A DNA stretch of 64,000 nt from JAFKKF01 sp038323025 (lineage in GTDB: Bacteria; Pseudomonadota; Alphaproteobacteria; Rhizobiales; Kaistiaceae): contig JBBQGL010000001.1 in NCBI GenBank assembly GCA_038323025.1, positions 1 to 64,000 on the forward strand. Direction: 5' to 3'. The notes under the pieces were generated by a model, which worked only from the letters and a program-made list of their open reading frames with translations, searched no databases and was not told where the DNA came from. The position numbers and the translations under genes were made by a program. This document shows positions 18,339-27,752 of this stretch, one piece after another; the stretch's first letter is position 1, and every line of letters starts with the position of its first letter.

Positions 18339-18685
18339 GCCGACATTTCTCCCTTTTTGCTGAAGAGCCTTCCAGTTGTCTGGATAGTGCTCGTGCGCGG
18401 GTGCAAAGCGGTCCGCTTTTCAGCTTGTTTTGCAGGCGGATCATTTCGTGCGGGCTCCGGGCTGTCAATGTCAGACACAAGGACGTCGGCCGCGCGCACG
18501 TGCTGCACGCGCAGAGATTGTCCGAAACCGCGCCCGCAGGCGCTGTGCCGTCAGTAGCCCCGCACACGCCAGGAACCCGCCAAGGCAGACTTTAGGACGA
18601 ACGTTCTTGACGTAAATCAATTCGCCCGACGGCCAAACCCCGCAAGGCTTGACGAGACGCAATCGCTCAGGGGGCTCGGCGGGGA
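18339..18685. other. Divergent promoter region between the sugar importer and ccoN
   Basis: No gene with protein character. The ccoN-proximal part contains the Fnr/FixK box described separately; the remainder must hold the promoter of the sugar importer operon, for which no operator was recognised. Confidence 0.55.
18607..18620 (+). promoter_or_regulatory. Fnr/FixK box upstream of ccoN
   Basis: TTGACGTAAATCAA fits the Fnr/FixK consensus TTGAY-N4-RTCAA exactly and lies 66 bases before the ccoN start. This is the standard position and type of control for ccoNOQP in alphaproteobacteria, giving induction at low oxygen. The Crp-type regulator at 949 lacks Fnr cysteines and is not an obvious partner. 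Confidence 0.8.
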
Positions 18686-20359
18686 ATGACGGATTCAGCT
18701 GGTCCGATGAAATCCATCAGAGGCGGGGAGCTCGGCCTCGGCCTCGTCCTCGCGGTCATGGCAATCGTCGCTTTGGTCATCGCCGGGAAGGCATATACCT
18801 CGGCATATTCCTTTCACGCCATGGTCTTCGCGATCGCCTTTGCCGGTGCGGTCATGGCGATTGCCATCCGCTATCAAGGCAGGGAGCAAGAGGCGCCGCC
18901 GCAGGAGATAGACGGCAAGCCTAACTATAACTACGACCCGATCAAGTTCGCGACGATCGCGGCGGTGTTCTGGGGCATCGCGGGATTCACGATCGGCCTG
19001 TATGCGGCGCTCGAACTCTCTTTCCCAGCTTTCAATTTCGATCTGCCGTGGATCAGCTTCGGTCGCTTGCGGCCGCTTCACACTTCGGCGGTGATTTTCG
19101 CCTTCGGCGGCAACGTTCTCATCGCGACGTCCTTCTATGTCGTTCAGCGCACATCGCGAGCCCGGTTGGCGGGGGATCTGGCGCCGTGGTTCGTGGTCCT
19201 CGGCTACAACCTCTTCATCGTCATCGCCGGCACGGGGTATCTCCTCGGCATCACCGAGGCGAAGGAATACGCCGAGCCGGAATGGTACGCCGACCTCTGG
19301 CTGACCGTTGTCTGGGTGGTCTACTTCCTTGTCTTCCTCGGCACGCTCCTGAAGCGGAAGGAACCGCACATCTACGTGGCGAACTGGTTCTTTCTGGCCT
19401 TCATCCTGACGATCGCCGTTCTGCACCTGGTCAACAACGCCGCGATCCCGATCTCGATCTATTCGCCGAAGTCCTACGTGGTCTGGGCGGGGGTCCAGGA
19501 TGCGATGGTGCAATGGTGGTACGGCCACAACGCCGTCGGTTTCTTCCTTACGGCCGGGTTCCTCGGGATCATGTACTACTTCATCCCGAAGCGGGCCGAC
19601 CGGCCGGTCTATTCCTACCGGCTGTCGATCGTTCACTTCTGGGCGCTCATCTTCCTCTACATCTGGGCCGGCCCGCATCACCTCCACTACACCGCGCTTC
19701 CCGATTGGGCGCAGACCCTCGGCATGACCTTCTCGATCATGCTGTGGATGCCGTCCTGGGGCGGCATGATCAATGGACTGATGACGCTTTCGGGCGCGTG
19801 GGACAAGCTGCGCACCGATCCGGTCCTGCGCATGATGGTGGTGTCCGTCGCCTTCTACGGCATGTCGACCTTCGAGGGGCCGCTGATGTCGGTGAAGGTG
19901 GTGAATTCGCTCAGCCACTACACCGACTGGACCATCGGGCACGTCCACTCCGGCGCACTCGGCTGGGTCGGCTACATCTCCTTCGGCGCCATCTACTGCC
20001 TGGTGCCGTGGCTGTGGAACCGAAAGGGCCTCTACTCGCTCCGGCTGGTCTCATGGCACTTCTGGATCTCAAGCCTGGGCATCGTCCTCTACATCACGTC
20101 GATGTGGGTGGCCGGCATCCTCCAGGGCCTGATGTGGCGTGCTTATACCTCGTTCGGCTTCCTCGAATACTCGTTCATCGAGACGGTCGAGTCGATGCAC
20201 CCGTTCTACCTGATCAGGCTTCTCGGCGGTCTCCTCTTCCTGATCGGCGCGATCCTGATGGCGGTCAATGTCTGGCTGACGATCGCGCGGCCGGAATCCG
20301 ACGCGGTGCCGACCGCTCGCCTGTCAGGCCTGTCGCCCAACCTCGTGCCGGCAGAGTAG
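18686..20359 (+). CDS. ccoN: cbb3-type cytochrome c oxidase subunit I
   Basis: Catalytic heme-copper subunit of the high-affinity terminal oxidase, 557 residues with about 12-14 membrane helices. Metal ligands are recognisable: RPLHTSAVIF (heme b), WWYGHNAVGF (Cu-B with the nearby cross-linked tyrosine), GPHHLHYT (Cu-B pair) and LSHYTDWTIGHVHSG (heme b3 and heme b). First gene of a long operon (ccoN-ccoO gap 12 bp) under an Fnr box. It serves respiration under low oxygen. Confidence 0.97.
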   Translation: MTDSAGPMKSIRGGELGLGLVLAVMAIVALVIAGKAYTSAYSFHAMVFAIAFAGAVMAIAIRYQGREQEAPPQEIDGKPNYNYDPIKFATIAAVFWGIAGFTIGLYAALELSFPAFNFDLPWISFGRLRPLHTSAVIFAFGGNVLIATSFYVVQRTSRARLAGDLAPWFVVLGYNLFIVIAGTGYLLGITEAKEYAEPEWYADLWLTVVWVVYFLVFLGTLLKRKEPHIYVANWFFLAFILTIAVLHLVNNAAIPISIYSPKSYVVWAGVQDAMVQWWYGHNAVGFFLTAGFLGIMYYFIPKRADRPVYSYRLSIVHFWALIFLYIWAGPHHLHYTALPDWAQTLGMTFSIMLWMPSWGGMINGLMTLSGAWDKLRTDPVLRMMVVSVAFYGMSTFEGPLMSVKVVNSLSHYTDWTIGHVHSGALGWVGYISFGAIYCLVPWLWNRKGLYSLRLVSWHFWISSLGIVLYITSMWVAGILQGLMWRAYTSFGFLEYSFIETVESMHPFYLIRLLGGLLFLIGAILMAVNVWLTIARPESDAVPTARLSGLSPNLVPAE

Positions 20360-20371
20360 GGAAACGCACCA

Positions 20372-21112
20372 ATGTCAGTCTGGGTCAGGCACAAGGTCCT
20401 CGAGACCAACGCAATCTACCTGCTCTTTGGGGCGCTGCTCGTCATTGCCATCGGCGGGCTGGTCGAGATCGTTCCGCTCTTCTACCTGAAGAGCACCATC
20501 GAGACGGTCGATGGCATCCGCCCCTACACGCCGCTCGAATTGGCCGGCCGTAACATCTACCTCCGCGAGGGCTGCTACAATTGCCACTCGCAGATGATCC
20601 GGCCGCTCCGCGACGAGGTCGAGCGCTACGGCCATTATTCCCTGGCGGCGGAGTCCGTCTACGACCACCCGTTCCAGTGGGGCTCAAAGCGCACCGGGCC
20701 CGACCTTGCCCGGGTCGGCGGCAAGTACTCCGACGCGTGGCAGCTGGACCACCTTAACAACCCGAGGGCCGTGGTGCCGGGCTCGATCATGCCCGGCTAT
20801 CCGTGGCTCGCGAAAACGGAACTGGACGTCGATCATATCGGCGAGGATCTGCGGGTCCAGGCCATCCTCGGCGTCCCGTACACGCCGGAGATGATCGACA
20901 AGGCGACCGCCGACGCCCGTACCCAGGGCACCGCCGACGCCGCCGATGCCGCCGGCCTCGTCGCCCGCTACCCCAAGGCCAATGTCCGCGCCTTCACGGA
21001 GCCGAACGGCACCGGCCGGCTGACGGAGGCCGATGCGCTGATTGCCTACCTGCAGTCGCTCGGTACCGCGGTCGACTTCAAGCTCTACGACGACAAAGCC
21101 AACGTGCGCTGA
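20372..21112 (+). CDS. ccoO: cbb3 oxidase subunit II, monoheme cytochrome c
   Basis: Membrane-anchored c-type cytochrome of 246 residues. An N-terminal membrane helix (about 15-40) precedes the single heme motif CYNCH (Cys68, Cys71, His72), with the conserved context GCYNCHSQMIRPLRDEVERYG. It takes electrons from CcoP to the CcoN active site. Seven bases separate it from ccoQ. Confidence 0.97.
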   Translation: MSVWVRHKVLETNAIYLLFGALLVIAIGGLVEIVPLFYLKSTIETVDGIRPYTPLELAGRNIYLREGCYNCHSQMIRPLRDEVERYGHYSLAAESVYDHPFQWGSKRTGPDLARVGGKYSDAWQLDHLNNPRAVVPGSIMPGYPWLAKTELDVDHIGEDLRVQAILGVPYTPEMIDKATADARTQGTADAADAAGLVARYPKANVRAFTEPNGTGRLTEADALIAYLQSLGTAVDFKLYDDKANVR

Positions 21113-21119
21113 GGGAGCG

Positions 21120-21275
21120 ATGACAGATACCTATGAAGCAGTGTCCCGTTTCGCCCAGGATTGGGGGCTCGTCTATTTCTTCGTTGTCTTTGCCGCGGTG
21201 GTTGTTTTCGTCATGCGCCCCTCGCGCAAGCAACGCTACGAAGAAGACGCGCGCATGCCCCTCACCGAGGACTAG
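21120..21275 (+). CDS. ccoQ: cbb3 oxidase subunit CcoQ
   Basis: A 51-residue single-pass membrane protein, too short for ordinary gene calling. It starts at ATG 21120 behind GAGGGAG and has one helix (GLVYFFVVFAAVVVFVM) followed by the family motif RPSRKQRYEEDARMPL. It is thought to stabilise the oxidase complex. Position between ccoO and ccoP confirms it. Confidence 0.93.
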   Translation: MTDTYEAVSRFAQDWGLVYFFVVFAAVVVFVMRPSRKQRYEEDARMPLTED

Positions 21276-21278
21276 TCG

Positions 21279-22163
21279 ATGACCGACCACGACCACGACA
21301 AACCAAAGATCGATGCGGTCACCGGCATTGTAACGACCGGCCATGACTGGGACGGTGTGACCGAGCTCAACCAACCACTGCCGCGCTGGTGGCTGTGGAT
21401 ATTCTACGCCACGATCGTATTCGCGGTCGGCTATTGGGTCGTCTATCCCTCCTGGCCGCTGGTCTCGTCCTACGCCAGCGGCGTCCTCGGCTGGCATTCC
21501 CGCACGGCGGTGGTTGAAGACGTCGCCCAGCTGGTCGCGTTGCGCGGGCCGATGGTGGCGAAACTCACCGCGGCGCCGCTGGCCGACATCGAGAAGGACA
21601 ATGCCCTTCTCGATTTCTCGCTTGCCTACGGCCGCGCGGCGTTCCGCGAAAACTGCGCTCCGTGCCACGGGGCCGGCGGCGGCGGTGCGATAGGCTATCC
21701 GAACCTTATCGACGACGACTGGCTGTGGGGCGGGACCGCCGATGCGATCAGTACCACCATCAGTCATGGCATTCGCAACGACGATGAAGACAGCCGGCAA
21801 AGCCAGATGCCTGCCTTCGGCAAGGAGGGCACCCTTAAGCCGGCGGAGATCCAGAATGTCGCCGCATATGTCCGTTCGCTGTCGGGTCTCGATGTCCCGG
21901 CCGAGACCGATCTGGCCATGGGCGCCAAGCTGTTCGCGGACAATTGCGCGAGTTGCCACGGGGCGGAGGCCAAGGGCAACCGCGATATCGGCGCGCCGAA
22001 CCTGACGGATGCCGTCTGGCTGTATGGTTCAAGCCAGCAGGCGGTGGTTACCACGATCACCAACGCCCGGAATAGTTCGATGCCATCGTGGAGCCGTCGT
22101 CTGGACCCGACCACGATCAAGGCGCTGACCCTTTACGTCCACTCCCTCGGCGGGGGCGAGTAG
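21279..22163 (+). CDS. ccoP: cbb3 oxidase subunit III, diheme cytochrome c
   Basis: A 294-residue protein with an N-terminal membrane segment (about 36-56, WWLWIFYATIVFAVGYWVVYP) and two cytochrome c domains carrying CAPCH (126-130) and CASCH (223-227). It is the electron entry point of the oxidase. Three bases after ccoQ and four before ccoG. Confidence 0.96.
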   Translation: MTDHDHDKPKIDAVTGIVTTGHDWDGVTELNQPLPRWWLWIFYATIVFAVGYWVVYPSWPLVSSYASGVLGWHSRTAVVEDVAQLVALRGPMVAKLTAAPLADIEKDNALLDFSLAYGRAAFRENCAPCHGAGGGGAIGYPNLIDDDWLWGGTADAISTTISHGIRNDDEDSRQSQMPAFGKEGTLKPAEIQNVAAYVRSLSGLDVPAETDLAMGAKLFADNCASCHGAEAKGNRDIGAPNLTDAVWLYGSSQQAVVTTITNARNSSMPSWSRRLDPTTIKALTLYVHSLGGGE

Positions 22164-22167
22164 GGCG

Positions 22168-23625
22168 ATGAACGTTGTAGTTCCGGTTGAGGCCGGCGAG
22201 GACGAGCCCTTCTATCAGCCTCACCGGAAGATTTATCCGCAGCGGGTTGCGGGCACGTTCCGGCGCATCAAGTGGATCGTCCTGATCGTAACCCTGGGCA
22301 TCTACTATCTGACGCCGTTCATTCGCTGGGACCGCGGCCCCGGCGCACCGAGCCAGGCGGTGCTCATCGACCTGCCCAACCGGCGCTTTTATTTCTTCTT
22401 CATCGAGATTTGGCCGCAGGAGGTCTACTACGTCACCGGCCTGCTCATCCTCGCCGCGCTGGCGCTCTTTCTGATGAACGCGGTGGCCGGCCGCATCTGG
22501 TGCGGCTATCTCTGCCCACAGACGGTGTGGACCGACCTCTTCCTCGGCATCGAGCGCTGGGTCGAGGGAGACCGCCGCGAACGCATGCTGGCGGACTCCA
22601 GGCCGTACACGGCCCAGACGATCGCGCGCAAGACGCTGAAGCACTTCCTCTGGCTGATGACCGCGTGGTGGACCGGCGGCGCGTGGGTTCTCTACTTTTC
22701 CGATGTGCCCACGCTCGTTCGGGACCTGGCGACCCTGCAGGCGCCCTTCATGGCCTATCTCTGGATCGGCATCCTGACCTTCACCACCTATTCGCTCGCC
22801 GGATTCATGCGCGAGCAGGTCTGTCTTTACATGTGTCCGTGGCCGCGCATCCAGGCCGCGCTCACCGATGAACACGCGTTCAACGTCACCTACCGTTTTG
22901 ACCGCGGCGAGCCGCGGCTGTCGGCGAAGAAGGCTGCCGCGGCCCGCCTGAAAGGAGAACCGGCGGGCGATTGCGTCGACTGCGGCCAGTGCGTCGTGGT
23001 TTGCCCGACCGGCGTCGATATCCGGCAGGGGCCGAACCTCGGATGCATCCAGTGCGGTCTCTGCATCGACGCCTGCGATACCGTCATGGCGAAGCTGGAG
23101 CGGCCGACACGGCTGATCGCATACGACACGGACGTCAACATCCGCGCCCGTGTCGAGGGCAGGGCGGCGGTAGCGCGCGTTATCCGGCCGCGCACGATCC
23201 TCTACTTCGCCCTGATTGTCGCGGTTGGCGGTCTGATGCTTTGGTCGCTCGGGTCGCGCACTCTGACCGCGGTCAATGTGCTGCATGACCGCAACCCGGA
23301 ATACGTACGCCTTTCCGATGGCGGCATCCGCAACGCCTACACCATCCGCATCCTCAACAAGCACGGCGACGCGCGCCGCTTTGCGGTGACCGTCGAGGGG
23401 CTTCCGGGCGCGTCGCTGGAAGTGATCGGAGCGGAGAACGAGGGCGGAAGGCAAATCGCCACGGTCGGTCCCGACCAGTCACGCGAGCTGAGGGCCGTGC
23501 TCAGCCTCGACGCGGCCCCCGCCAAGGGATCGCTCCCGGTGACATTCGTAGTAACCGACCTTGCTGACAATCTGGCCGCCCGAAACGAGGACAATTTCCG
23601 CGGACCTGAGGTAGCAAAGCCATGA
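22168..23625 (+). CDS. ccoG: Cytochrome oxidase accessory protein CcoG/FixG
   Basis: Membrane-bound polyferredoxin of 485 residues. It has several membrane segments, GYLCPQTVWTDLF and MCPWPRIQ cysteine motifs, and a double 4Fe-4S module CVDCGQCVVVCPTG / CIQCGLCIDACD, followed by an Ig-like C-terminal domain. CcoG reduces copper for delivery to Cu-B during cbb3 assembly. Overlaps fixH by 4 bases. Confidence 0.95.
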   Translation: MNVVVPVEAGEDEPFYQPHRKIYPQRVAGTFRRIKWIVLIVTLGIYYLTPFIRWDRGPGAPSQAVLIDLPNRRFYFFFIEIWPQEVYYVTGLLILAALALFLMNAVAGRIWCGYLCPQTVWTDLFLGIERWVEGDRRERMLADSRPYTAQTIARKTLKHFLWLMTAWWTGGAWVLYFSDVPTLVRDLATLQAPFMAYLWIGILTFTTYSLAGFMREQVCLYMCPWPRIQAALTDEHAFNVTYRFDRGEPRLSAKKAAAARLKGEPAGDCVDCGQCVVVCPTGVDIRQGPNLGCIQCGLCIDACDTVMAKLERPTRLIAYDTDVNIRARVEGRAAVARVIRPRTILYFALIVAVGGLMLWSLGSRTLTAVNVLHDRNPEYVRLSDGGIRNAYTIRILNKHGDARRFAVTVEGLPGASLEVIGAENEGGRQIATVGPDQSRELRAVLSLDAAPAKGSLPVTFVVTDLADNLAARNEDNFRGPEVAKP

Positions 23626-24137
23626 ACCTGCGCCTGCCTCGCGTTGCCGCCCGCCGCGACGCTCCGGGGGCGCTCACCGGCCGCAAGGTCCTCCTGATGC
23701 TGGTCGCCTTCTTCGGCGTAGTCATGGTCGTGAACGTGGTCATGGTGCGGGCGGCGATCTCGACGTTCGGCGGCGTCGACACGCCCAGTTCCTACCAGGC
23801 CGGCCTGGCCTTCAAGGCGGAGGAAGCAGCGGCCGCGGAGCAGAATGCGCGGCGGTGGCAGGTTACCGCAACAATCTCGGGCATAGCCCAGGGCGCCAGG
23901 GTCATGGTGGCGGTCCTCGACGAGGGCGGCCGCCCCGTGACCGGCGACGCCGTGGTCGCCACGCTCGCGCACCCGATCGATGAGCGACGCGATATCGTGC
24001 TGACGCTCACCGAGACCGGTCCCGGCGTCTATAGCGGGACGGCGCAAACGGAGCCCGGGCAGCGGAACCTCGACATCGAGATCCGGCACGGCGGCGAGCG
24101 CCTTTTCAGATCGATCAATCGGATTTCTGTTCCGTGA
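23622..24137 (+). CDS. fixH: Assembly protein FixH/CcoH
   Basis: A 171-residue protein with one N-terminal membrane helix (LLMLVAFFGVVMVVNVVMVRAAISTFGG is split over about 25-50) and a periplasmic immunoglobulin-like domain. The stretch VMVRAAISTFGGVDTPSSYQ with following GLAFK is the FixH signature. It acts with the copper ATPase in maturation of the cbb3 complex. Confidence 0.93.
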   Translation: MNLRLPRVAARRDAPGALTGRKVLLMLVAFFGVVMVVNVVMVRAAISTFGGVDTPSSYQAGLAFKAEEAAAAEQNARRWQVTATISGIAQGARVMVAVLDEGGRPVTGDAVVATLAHPIDERRDIVLTLTETGPGVYSGTAQTEPGQRNLDIEIRHGGERLFRSINRISVP

Positions 24138-24189
24138 ACGCCGAAGCGCACCACCGCGGCAGTTTGCGACAGTCAGCGATGGCGCTCCG

Positions 24190-26406
24190 ATGACGGCGGT
24201 CGACCTCTCTCATTTCGTCACGGTGAACGACGAGAAGACAGGTCATCTCGACCTCGCCGTCGAAGGCATCGATTGCGCGGCATGCATCGGAGACATCGAA
24301 GGAGGACTGGCGCGGGTGCCGGGAGTCCTGGCGGCGCGGGTCAACTACACGCTTCGCAGGGTCGCCGTCGATTGGCGCGAAGGGATGCTCGAGCCGGCTG
24401 CGCTGATCAGTGCTCTTGCCCGCCTCGGCTACCAGGCACGGCCCTTCTCGCTCCAGGCAGCCGAGAGCGCGTCGACGGCGGAATTGAAGCATCTCCTCCG
24501 GGCGCTTGCCATTGCCGGCTTCGCGGCCATGAACATCATGCTGCTGTCGGTCTCCATTTGGGCGGGCAACGTCACCGACATCACCCCGGAGACCCGGGAC
24601 TTTTTCCATTGGCTTTCGGCCCTGATCGCCTTGCCGGCTGCCGCCTTCGCCGGACAGCCGTTCTTCGCCAGCGCCTTCAAGGCCTTGCGCACGCGACGCA
24701 CGAACATGGACGTGCCGATCTCGATCGGCGTGACCCTGGCGCTCGGCGTGTCGCTTTACGAAACCGCGACGCACGCGGAGCATGCCTACTTCGACAGTGC
24801 CGTCATGCTCCTGTTCTTTCTGCTCGCCGGGCGCACGCTCGACTATGCCATGCGGCGGAAAACCCGCACGGCGGCCGGCAATCTCGCCGCCTTCAAGGCC
24901 GAGAGCGCCGAGAAGCTGCTGCCTGACGGGACAGGCATCACCGTTCCCGCCGCCGCTCTCGTGCGCGGCGATACGATCCTCGTCCGGCCGGGAGACCGCA
25001 TTGCCGCGGACGGCGTGGTGCTGACGGGGACCTCCGGGGTCGACGAAAGCCTGGTGACCGGGGAGACGCTGCCGCGCGAGGTTGCGCCAGGAGCCGTGGT
25101 CTATGCTGGCACGCTCAACCGCGGCGGGGCGCTGACGCTGAGCGTCTCCGCTGTTTCCGGCGGCACCCTCGTCGATGAAGTACAAACGCTCCTCGACAAG
25201 GCGAGCGAGGCGCGCTCGCGCCGGGTCATTCTCGCCGATCGTGCCGCGCGGCTCTACGCACCCGTGGTTCACCTCACCGCTGCGCTCTCCGCCACCGGCT
25301 GGCTGATCGCCGGAGCCGGGCTGCATCAGGCGGTGATCATCGCGACCACGGTCCTGATCATCACCTGCCCCTGCGCGCTCGCTCTTGCGGTGCCGGCTGT
25401 GCAGGTGGTCGCGGCCGGCGCGCTGTTCCGGCGCGGCATATTCCTGAACGCCGGCGATGCGATCGAGCGCCTGGCGCAGGTGGATACGGTTGTTTTCGAC
25501 AAGACCGGCACGCTGACGCTACCGGAACCTCGTGTCGCCAATGCCGCGTCTTTCCCGGCCAAGCTGGTCGAAGATGCTGCCCGGCTCGCGCTCTCCAGCC
25601 GCCATCCGCTGGCGGTAGCCCTCACCGGCGAATTGCGGGGCGAGCGCCGGCCGTTTGAGGGCGTGACGGAGGAGCCGGGAAGGGGGATCCGGGCGACCGT
25701 CGACGGCGATGAGTGTCGGCTGGGAAGCCCGGAATGGTGTGGCGTGGCAGCCCCTGCCGATCCTTCGGAAGCTGGCTCTGTCATAGCCTTCCGGCATGGC
25801 GAGCACACGGCGGTCTTCCTTATCCGGCAGGCGTTGCGTCCCGATGCCGTGGCCGTCGTCCGGCGGCTGCAGGAGAGGGGGCTCGACTGCCGGATCGTTT
25901 CCGGCGACCGGCCCGAGGCCGTGGCCCCGATTGCCGAGGCTCTGGGCATCGCGGTCTGGACAGGCGGAGTCAGGCCGGCCGGGAAGATCGCCGCCCTCGA
26001 AGCCCTTGCCGCCGAAGGCCGTCGCGTCGCGATGGTCGGCGACGGGCTGAACGATGCGCCGGCGCTCGCCGCCGCGCACGTCTCGCTGTCCCCGATCGGC
26101 GCCGTCGACCTCGCCCAGGCGGAGGCCGACCTGGTCTTCCTCGGTGACCGGCTCGCGCCGGTGTGCGAGGCCATCGACATCGCCCGGCGCGCCCGCCGCC
26201 TGATGACCGGCAACCTCCTCTTTTCGGTCTTCTACAACCTCTGCGCCGTGCCGTTGGCGATCCTGGGCGTGGTGACTCCGTTGATCGCGGCGCTGGCCAT
26301 GTCCGGGTCCTCGCTGGTGGTGACCTTGAACGCCCTGCGCGCCCGGCCGCCGAAGCTGGCGCATGAGCGGCCGTCGCCCGTGCCGTTGAAGGCAATGCCC
26401 GCGTGA
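24190..26406 (+). CDS. fixI: Copper-exporting P1B ATPase FixI/CcoI
   Basis: A 738-residue pump that supplies copper for cbb3 assembly. Visible are the N-terminal metal-binding CAAC (Cys29, Cys32), the transmembrane CPC (Cys393, Cys395), phosphorylation motif DKTGT at Asp437, and the hinge MVGDGLNDAPAL. The TGE loop is seen as LVTGETLPRE. Its stop overlaps the start of ccoS by 4 bases. Confidence 0.95.
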   Translation: MTAVDLSHFVTVNDEKTGHLDLAVEGIDCAACIGDIEGGLARVPGVLAARVNYTLRRVAVDWREGMLEPAALISALARLGYQARPFSLQAAESASTAELKHLLRALAIAGFAAMNIMLLSVSIWAGNVTDITPETRDFFHWLSALIALPAAAFAGQPFFASAFKALRTRRTNMDVPISIGVTLALGVSLYETATHAEHAYFDSAVMLLFFLLAGRTLDYAMRRKTRTAAGNLAAFKAESAEKLLPDGTGITVPAAALVRGDTILVRPGDRIAADGVVLTGTSGVDESLVTGETLPREVAPGAVVYAGTLNRGGALTLSVSAVSGGTLVDEVQTLLDKASEARSRRVILADRAARLYAPVVHLTAALSATGWLIAGAGLHQAVIIATTVLIITCPCALALAVPAVQVVAAGALFRRGIFLNAGDAIERLAQVDTVVFDKTGTLTLPEPRVANAASFPAKLVEDAARLALSSRHPLAVALTGELRGERRPFEGVTEEPGRGIRATVDGDECRLGSPEWCGVAAPADPSEAGSVIAFRHGEHTAVFLIRQALRPDAVAVVRRLQERGLDCRIVSGDRPEAVAPIAEALGIAVWTGGVRPAGKIAALEALAAEGRRVAMVGDGLNDAPALAAAHVSLSPIGAVDLAQAEADLVFLGDRLAPVCEAIDIARRARRLMTGNLLFSVFYNLCAVPLAILGVVTPLIAALAMSGSSLVVTLNALRARPPKLAHERPSPVPLKAMPA

Positions 26407-26576
26407 ATGTGCTCGTCTTCCTTGTGCCGCTGGCGCTCTCGCTCGGGCTTGCCGCGCTGTTCGGCTTCCTGTGGTCGCTGAGAAGTGGCCAATACGAGGA
26501 TATGGAGGGCGCCTCGCTGCGCGTGCTGGATGACAGCGACATCGAACCGGACCGGCGAGACGGCAAGCTCCGATGA
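26403..26576 (+). CDS. ccoS: cbb3 maturation protein CcoS
   Basis: A 57-residue protein starting at a GTG that overlaps the fixI stop (GTGA). It has one membrane helix (LVFLVPLALSLGLAALFGFLW split) followed by the hallmark SGQYEDMEGASLRVL. CcoS is needed for insertion of heme b and copper into CcoN. Its stop overlaps the next gene by 4 bases (ATGA). It is easy to miss because of its size and GTG start. Confidence 0.9.
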   Translation: MNVLVFLVPLALSLGLAALFGFLWSLRSGQYEDMEGASLRVLDDSDIEPDRRDGKLR

Positions 26577-27706
26577 GCGCTGTCCTTGAAATCGCCGCCG
26601 AGAGGGCAGGCGCGGCCAACTGCCTGTGTCCCCCCGAGATCGCTGCGCCTGGCGCCAGCGGACCGCCGCAGACCCGCGTGGTTCTTCTGCTCGGTGCGGG
26701 CGCGGCGGCATCCGTCCTTTCGCAGGCCCTGACGTTCAGCCTCCTGCCGCTGGTGGGTACCATGCTGGCGCCTTCACGCTGGCTGGCGGCGCTCCCGTTG
26801 GTCGCCGTCTTCGTCGGCGCCATCGTTGCGACTTTCCCTGCCTCGATCCTCACCGACGCCTTCGGCCGCCGGGCCGCGTTCGCGCTGGGCGCCAGCCTCG
26901 GCGTCGCGGGCGGCCTGGTAGTCGCGTGCGGGCTTATGCTTTCCGCCTTCTGGCTGGTGGCGGTCGGTGCATTCTGGCTCGGCATCGCCAACGGCTTTGC
27001 CCTTCGCTATCGCCATGCTGCTGCAGCCGGCACCAACGCCGAGGCTACCCGGGCGGTGGCGCTCGTACTGGGGGCGGGCGCCCTCATCGGGCTGATTGCG
27101 CCGACCCTGGCCGGCCTCGCCGAGTCCAAACTGACGCCGTTCCTTGGCGTCGGTAGTGCGCTTGTCGCCGCGGCCGCCCACGTTTTCGCTCTCGGCGCCG
27201 CGATTGCCCTGCCATCGGGGTCGGCGGTGCCGATTCGTGTCATCCAGGACTCGGGCGAGAGGCGATGGCTCCTGCCGACGCTGACCGCCGCCGTGGCGTG
27301 GTTCGGCATGATGGCGGTGATGGCCTTTGCCCCGCTTGGTCTGGCCGGTTGCGGCTTTGGCTTCTCGACCACGGTCGGCGCCGTCGCATGGCATCTGGTG
27401 GCGATGTACGCACCGGCGCTTGCGCTGGGCGTACTCCTCAGGCGCTTCGGGCCCGGCACGATCTCCACCGCCGGACTGGTGCTCATCAGTCTTGCCGCCG
27501 TGGCAGCCGGCATGACGCCGAGCGGCGTCAGCGTGCTGCTGGCGCTTGTCACCGCCGGTGCAGGGTGGTCGCTCGCCACGTCCGCCGCCCTGGTAGACCT
27601 TCATCGCGGAGGTCCGTCACGCCTTGCGGTCGCGGCCCACGATGCCAGCATCCTGATTGCCGGGGCAGGCGGGGCGCTCCTCTCCGGCCAGTTTTTCGGC
27701 ACGTAG
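26573..27706 (+). CDS. ccoA: MFS copper importer, CcoA-like
   Basis: A 377-residue major-facilitator protein with about 12 membrane helices. In helices 7 and 8 it has Met246-x3-Met250 (MMAVM) and His274-x3-Met278 (HLVAM). Rhodobacter capsulatus CcoA needs an MxxxM and an HxxxM pair spaced by the same 28 residues. Translationally coupled to ccoS, so it probably brings in the copper used by FixI for the oxidase. The first 30 residues include an extra CLC motif that could be a copper-binding site. Metal-binding residues and context agree; the gene symbol is by analogy. Confidence 0.82.
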   Translation: MSAVLEIAAERAGAANCLCPPEIAAPGASGPPQTRVVLLLGAGAAASVLSQALTFSLLPLVGTMLAPSRWLAALPLVAVFVGAIVATFPASILTDAFGRRAAFALGASLGVAGGLVVACGLMLSAFWLVAVGAFWLGIANGFALRYRHAAAAGTNAEATRAVALVLGAGALIGLIAPTLAGLAESKLTPFLGVGSALVAAAAHVFALGAAIALPSGSAVPIRVIQDSGERRWLLPTLTAAVAWFGMMAVMAFAPLGLAGCGFGFSTTVGAVAWHLVAMYAPALALGVLLRRFGPGTISTAGLVLISLAAVAAGMTPSGVSVLLALVTAGAGWSLATSAALVDLHRGGPSRLAVAAHDASILIAGAGGALLSGQFFGT

Positions 27707-27752
27707 GGTCAGGCCAATCGGCCAGGGGCGGACCGGCCCGGAAGACCGCCGC

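Noticed and set aside
18695..19948. Minus-strand ORF of 417 residues
   Set aside because: Antisense shadow of ccoN, with a composition dominated by D, R, H and E and no recognisable fold.
24115..25326. Minus-strand ORF of 403 residues
   Set aside because: Antisense shadow of fixI; low-complexity G/R/E-rich sequence.
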